Shown: positions 6,112 to 7,761 of the stretch, in pieces
Layout: every line of letters begins with the position of its first letter
Position numbering within the stretch: position 1 is the first letter of the stretch
Assembly: GCA_028869325.1 (NCBI GenBank)
Contig: JAGWST010000513.1
Location: 1 to 7,761 of the forward strand
Length of the DNA: 7,761 nt
Source of the DNA: a bacterium
GTDB lineage: Bacteria > Vulcanimicrobiota > Vulcanimicrobiia > Vulcanimicrobiales > SCRA01
Direction of reading: 5' to 3'
The notes under the pieces: model-generated
The model's database searches: none
What the model saw: only the letters and a program-made list of their open reading frames with translations
What the model was told of the DNA's origin: nothing
Position numbers and translations under genes: made by a program

Positions 6112-6122
6112 GTAGTACGCAA
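6091..6122. repeat. 15-bp direct repeat with 17-bp period, likely antitoxin operator
   Basis: GCAAGTAGAACGCAA (6091-6105) and GCAAGTAGTACGCAA (6108-6122) differ at one base and start 17 bases apart. They cover the spacer, the -35 box and sequence just upstream of the Xre-RES promoter. Autoregulation by the neighbouring HTH antitoxin is the natural reading but is inference. Confidence 0.6.
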
Positions 6123-6147
6123 GGAGGCCCAAGCCGGGGCTTCCTCC
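6123..6147. other. Hairpin in the divergent intergenic region
   Basis: GGAGG (6123-6127) can pair with CCTCC (6143-6147), and AAGC (6131-6134) with GCTT (6139-6142), with a CCC bulge on the left arm. There is no T-run, so it is not a standard terminator. It sits directly upstream of the direct-repeat operator. Confidence 0.3.
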
Positions 6148-6291
6148 GGCGTCTGCGCTACCTGGTCGGGCGACGCTGGTTTGGTGGGTGGGCTTGGTTA
6201 GCGAGCGCTCCTTCGGTTTTAGGGGAACCGGAGGCCGCCAGTGAGCCAGGATGCAGAAAGCTCGTCGGTATCGTGTGAATCGCACGTGTTT

Positions 6292-6307
6292 TAGAAGTGA
6301 ATTTCTA
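6292..6307. repeat. 16-bp inverted repeat upstream of the second antitoxin
   Basis: TAGAA (6292-6296) and TTCTA (6303-6307) form a perfect 5-6-5 palindrome about 20 bases upstream of the extended -10 box of the next gene. The same 5-6-5 spacing recurs at 6326-6341 with a different sequence. It is a possible operator half, or chance in an AT-richer patch. Confidence 0.3.
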
Positions 6308-6325
6308 GCCTAAGTGTCGGTATTG

Positions 6326-6341
6326 TGGTATGCTCGTACCA
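6326..6341 (+). promoter_or_regulatory. Extended -10 promoter with overlapping palindrome
   Basis: TGG-TATGCT (6326-6334) fits an extended -10 element (TGn before the hexamer), which can act without a good -35; none is obvious. The same bases form TGGTA-tgctcg-TACCA, a 5-6-5 inverted repeat at 6326-6341, well placed for repression by the antitoxin it would drive. The expected start is near 6341, giving a short leader with the Shine-Dalgarno GGAGG at 6346-6350. Confidence 0.5.
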
Positions 6342-6356
6342 AACAGGAGGACTCCC

Positions 6357-6761
6357 ATGCCGCGAATCCACGAAGCCGCACCGGCTCGGCCTCGTCTAGC
6401 CGCGCAGCAGTTCGAGGCAACGAAGGATCGCGTAGAGGTCGTCAGCGTGCTCATCGGCCTGCTAGGCCGGAAACTCACCGCCTACGTTGCCGGTGCCAAG
6501 GATACGCGGGCCGTCGACGGGTGGCTAAGAGGCGGGTCCGTCTACAAAGAGGGCGAGCCGCGACTCAGGGGCGCACTTCGAGCAGCGTTCATCTTGCAGG
6601 GGAAACCGGACCCCGACCCACAGCTCGTCCAAGCCTGGTTCCTAGGATTGAATCCGGTGCTCCGCGACAAGTCGCCGGCGCGCCTGCTCCACGAAGGCGA
6701 TCCCGAGAAAGTCGTGCCCGCGATCGAAAGAGCCGCCGTTGCCTTTGCTACGGGAGCGTAA
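6357..6761 (+). CDS. Xre/MbcA-type antitoxin of a second RES module
   Basis: This is a 134-residue protein. The central helix-turn-helix-like segment is LGRKLTAYVAGAKDTRAVDG (36-55), and the C-terminal toxin-binding segment is DPQLVQAWFLGLNPVLRD (87-104) followed by KSPARLLHEGDPEKVVPAIE (105-124). That order (W-x-x-x-x-N-P-x-L, S-P-x-x-L-L, then G and a final helix) is the Xre/MbcA/ParS pattern. An upstream in-frame ATG at 6330 lies inside the -10 box. The ATG at 6357 has GGAGG six bases ahead, so it is the start. It is followed six bases later by a RES toxin gene that is broken. The antitoxin is thus probably orphaned but appears intact, and could still bind DNA or another RES toxin. Confidence 0.82.
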   Translation: MPRIHEAAPARPRLAAQQFEATKDRVEVVSVLIGLLGRKLTAYVAGAKDTRAVDGWLRGGSVYKEGEPRLRGALRAAFILQGKPDPDPQLVQAWFLGLNPVLRDKSPARLLHEGDPEKVVPAIERAAVAFATGA

Positions 6762-6767
6762 GCGATT

Positions 6768-7082
6768 ATGCCGGGTCTGGTCGCCGCCGCTCTCAATGAC
6801 CAGCGGATCTATCGCATCGGGCCACGACACGACCCATGGGCGCTCCCTGATTGGGCCTACGCCGACGCCGAGACGCGCACGTTTGGGCACCGGTACGATG
6901 ATCCCCAGGGTGACTACCGCGTATGCTATGCCTCGCTGGATGTCCGAGGATGTCTGCTCGAGACTCTAGCCTGCTTTCGGCCGGACCTTGAGACGCTCGC
7001 GGAATTAGATGAAATGGAGGGCGACGATGAGTACCTGCGTGGCGCGCCCTCTCGTGGTTCGATGAGCGTGCACTGGGGATAG
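6768..7082 (+). pseudogene. Frameshifted, 3'-truncated RES toxin
   Basis: The frame from ATG 6768 gives 104 residues against about 150-200 for intact RES proteins. The N-terminal half is good: IYRIGPR (14-20, Arg16), FGHRYDDPQGDYRVCYAS (39-56) and LLETLACFRPDLETLAEL (63-80, Glu65). After DEMEGDDEYLRG the frame turns into PSRGSMSVHWG and stops. A second frame, entered around 7040-7055, continues the family with SWFDERALGIA. So one indel has shifted the frame, and family likeness then ends near 7084, where an antisense DapB-like fragment begins. The conserved C-terminal Ser is missing. The product should be inactive as an NAD+-degrading toxin. Confidence 0.82.
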
Positions 7083-7083
7083 C

Positions 7084-7512
7084 CTTGGGCGCGTCGATCT
7101 TGTTCACGTCCGCGTAGTCGATGATCTCCCATGAGGGAACGTATCGAGCTGCGAAAAGCGCGAAGTGCTTGGCGAGCGCAGCCGTCACGGAGAAGTTGCT
7201 CGCCGCGATGACGCCAAGATTTCGCTGCCGAGCCGCCCGGTCGATGTCGCCGTAGTCGGATGCCGTGAGACCCGAGGTTCCGACGATGCGCACGCCCCGC
7301 TCGAGCGATTCGGGGATTCGGCCCTTCACGGACCCCGGGCCCACGTAGTCGATGAGAATATCGGCCGGCTGCGCCAGCGCCTGCTCGAGGATCGCAGAGA
7401 CCGGGATACCGATGTCGGGGGTGTCCAATGCAACACCGACGTCCGCGCAGCTCGTTGCGCCGGCGACGTATACTCCGGCGTTTGTTTCGGCTTCGAGCGC
7501 AATGAGCTCGTC
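7084..7512 (-). pseudogene. Internal fragment of a DapB-like reductase gene
   Basis: On the minus strand the frame reads HDELIALEAETNAGVYVAGA, then ALDTPDIGIPVSAILEQALA, PADILIDYVGPGSVKGRIPE, VRIVGTSGLTASDY, GVIAASNFSVTAALAKHFAL, and ends WEIIDYADVNKIDAP. This matches the middle of 4-hydroxy-tetrahydrodipicolinate reductase (DapB) family proteins: I-D-Y/F near the nucleotide site, G-T-S/T-G, the A-x-N-F-S motif, and K-x-D-A-P. The N-terminal G-x-x-G-x-x-G Rossmann motif is absent and no ATG/GTG opens the frame. After D-A-P the expected S-G-T is lost at the junction with the broken RES gene. The H-H pair of classical DapB is A-D here, as in some paralogues (recalled). About 140 of about 260 residues remain, so it is a remnant rather than a working lysine-pathway gene. 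Confidence 0.75.
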
Positions 7513-7544
7513 GTGGCCCCCCGGGTACGTGACGGTGGCGGGTC

Positions 7545-7572
7545 TTGACGGGCTTGCGGTACGTGGTATACT
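7545..7572 (+). promoter_or_regulatory. Strong sigma-70-type promoter for the right-edge gene
   Basis: TTGACG (7545-7550), a 16-base spacer and TATACT (7567-7572), with TG one base before the hexamer (extended -10). This is the closest match to consensus in the window. The expected start is near 7579. It drives the leader ORF and the partial gene that follow. Confidence 0.7.
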
Positions 7573-7580
7573 GTACGCAA

Positions 7581-7598
7581 GTTCGCGGATGAGCGAAC
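7581..7598 (+). promoter_or_regulatory. 5' hairpin / palindrome at the start of the transcript
   Basis: GTTCGC (7581-7586) and GCGAAC (7593-7598) are perfect inverted 6-mers separated by GGATGA. The palindrome begins a few bases after the expected transcription start and encloses the ATG of the leader ORF. It may be an operator or a 5' mRNA hairpin masking that start. Confidence 0.5.
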
Positions 7599-7642
7599 AA
7601 GCGTGGCCCCGACCACAGAAGGGCGACCCAACCAGTGAGTGA
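7589..7642 (+). CDS. Possible 17-codon leader ORF
   Basis: ATG 7589 opens a 17-residue frame (MSEQAWPRPQKGDPTSE) ending at TGA 7640-7642, which overlaps the codons just after the GTG start (7635) of the next gene. It is the first ATG of the predicted transcript, about 10 bases from the 5' end, inside the hairpin loop. It has no Shine-Dalgarno. It may couple translation to the downstream gene, or be incidental. Confidence 0.35.
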   Translation: MSEQAWPRPQKGDPTSE

Positions 7643-7761
7643 CGCGCAAACCGAGTCCAAGCACGAGATTCACGACCGCTATACTGTTAACATCGTGAAC
7701 GAAGACGATGGAAGTGACGTGGACATCGGTGCGAACCGAGGTACCCATATCTCTGAGGTCA
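7635..7761 (+). CDS. 5' end of a gene, possibly a ubiquitin-like beta-grasp protein
   Basis: The frame runs from GTG 7635 to the window edge, 42 codons. It opens with a hydrophilic MSDAQTESKHEIHD, then RYTVNIVNEDDGSDVDIGAN (15-34) and RGTHISEV. The alternating strand Y-T-V-N-I-V, a turn, a second strand V-D-I, then T-H-I-S-E-V leading into a helix fit the first half of a ubiquitin-like fold. It resembles bacterial Ubl proteins of the DUF2604 / multiubiquitin kind that I recall, some of which sit with E1/E2/JAB-like genes. The start is supported by a strong promoter 60 bases upstream and a weak AAGGG at 7619-7623. With only 42 residues, the gene is likely but its family is tentative. Confidence 0.5.
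   Translation, partial: MSDAQTESKHEIHDRYTVNIVNEDDGSDVDIGANRGTHISEV

Noticed and set aside
6926..7660. A 244-codon minus-strand open frame
   Set aside because: It is Arg-rich and out of frame with the DapB-like fragment, which shows real family motifs in the neighbouring frame.
1..7761. tRNA, rRNA or other structured RNA genes
   Set aside because: No cloverleaf-like stem set with a T-loop GGTTCGAATCC-type motif, and no rRNA-like stretch, was seen on either strand by eye.

Overview
The window is GC-rich bacterial DNA with tightly packed, mostly small accessory genes. No ribosomal, tRNA or core metabolic gene gives a phylum. It reads as a defence/toxin-antitoxin island with gene debris between the modules. 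Two promoters put the expected transcription start at, or a few bases from, an ATG, so some mRNAs are probably leaderless. That habit is common in several GC-rich lineages, but I cannot name the organism.

Left part (1-1330). The 3' end of an unrecognised small gene overlaps a complete MazF/PemK-type toxin gene, so the partial gene is probably its antitoxin. A GNAT acetyltransferase follows on the + strand. Its tail runs into the antisense of a truncated second GNAT gene on the - strand.

Centre (1329-4823, - strand) holds the most interesting unit: an apparent three-gene operon of abiEi (antitoxin/repressor), abiEii (nucleotidyltransferase toxin) and a 615-residue fusion protein. The fusion has an N-terminal domain resembling the LigD primase-polymerase (PolDom), with all recognisable catalytic motifs lost. 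A winged-helix segment resembling HARE-HTH follows, then a PD-(D/E)XK (Mrr-like) nuclease domain whose active-site residues look intact. One good promoter (TTGTTT-17 bp-TATACT) lies just before abiEi. I read this as a candidate composite defence system: an abortive-infection TA pair plus a nuclease guided by an inactive polymerase-fold domain.

Middle right (4824-7086). A gene-poor stretch holds short tandem repeats resembling insertion-sequence terminal repeats. It is followed by two divergently arranged Xre/RES toxin-antitoxin modules. The - strand module is intact, with a promoter overlapping a 17-bp-period direct repeat. The + strand module has an intact antitoxin and a frameshifted, 3'-truncated RES toxin.

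Right edge (7084-7761). The broken RES gene abuts an antisense fragment of a DapB-like (dihydrodipicolinate reductase family) gene that lacks both ends. Beyond it, a strong + strand promoter drives a 17-codon leader ORF with a 5' hairpin, then a GTG-started gene that leaves the window after 42 codons. That fragment looks like the start of a ubiquitin-like beta-grasp protein, which would make the region to the right worth retrieving.
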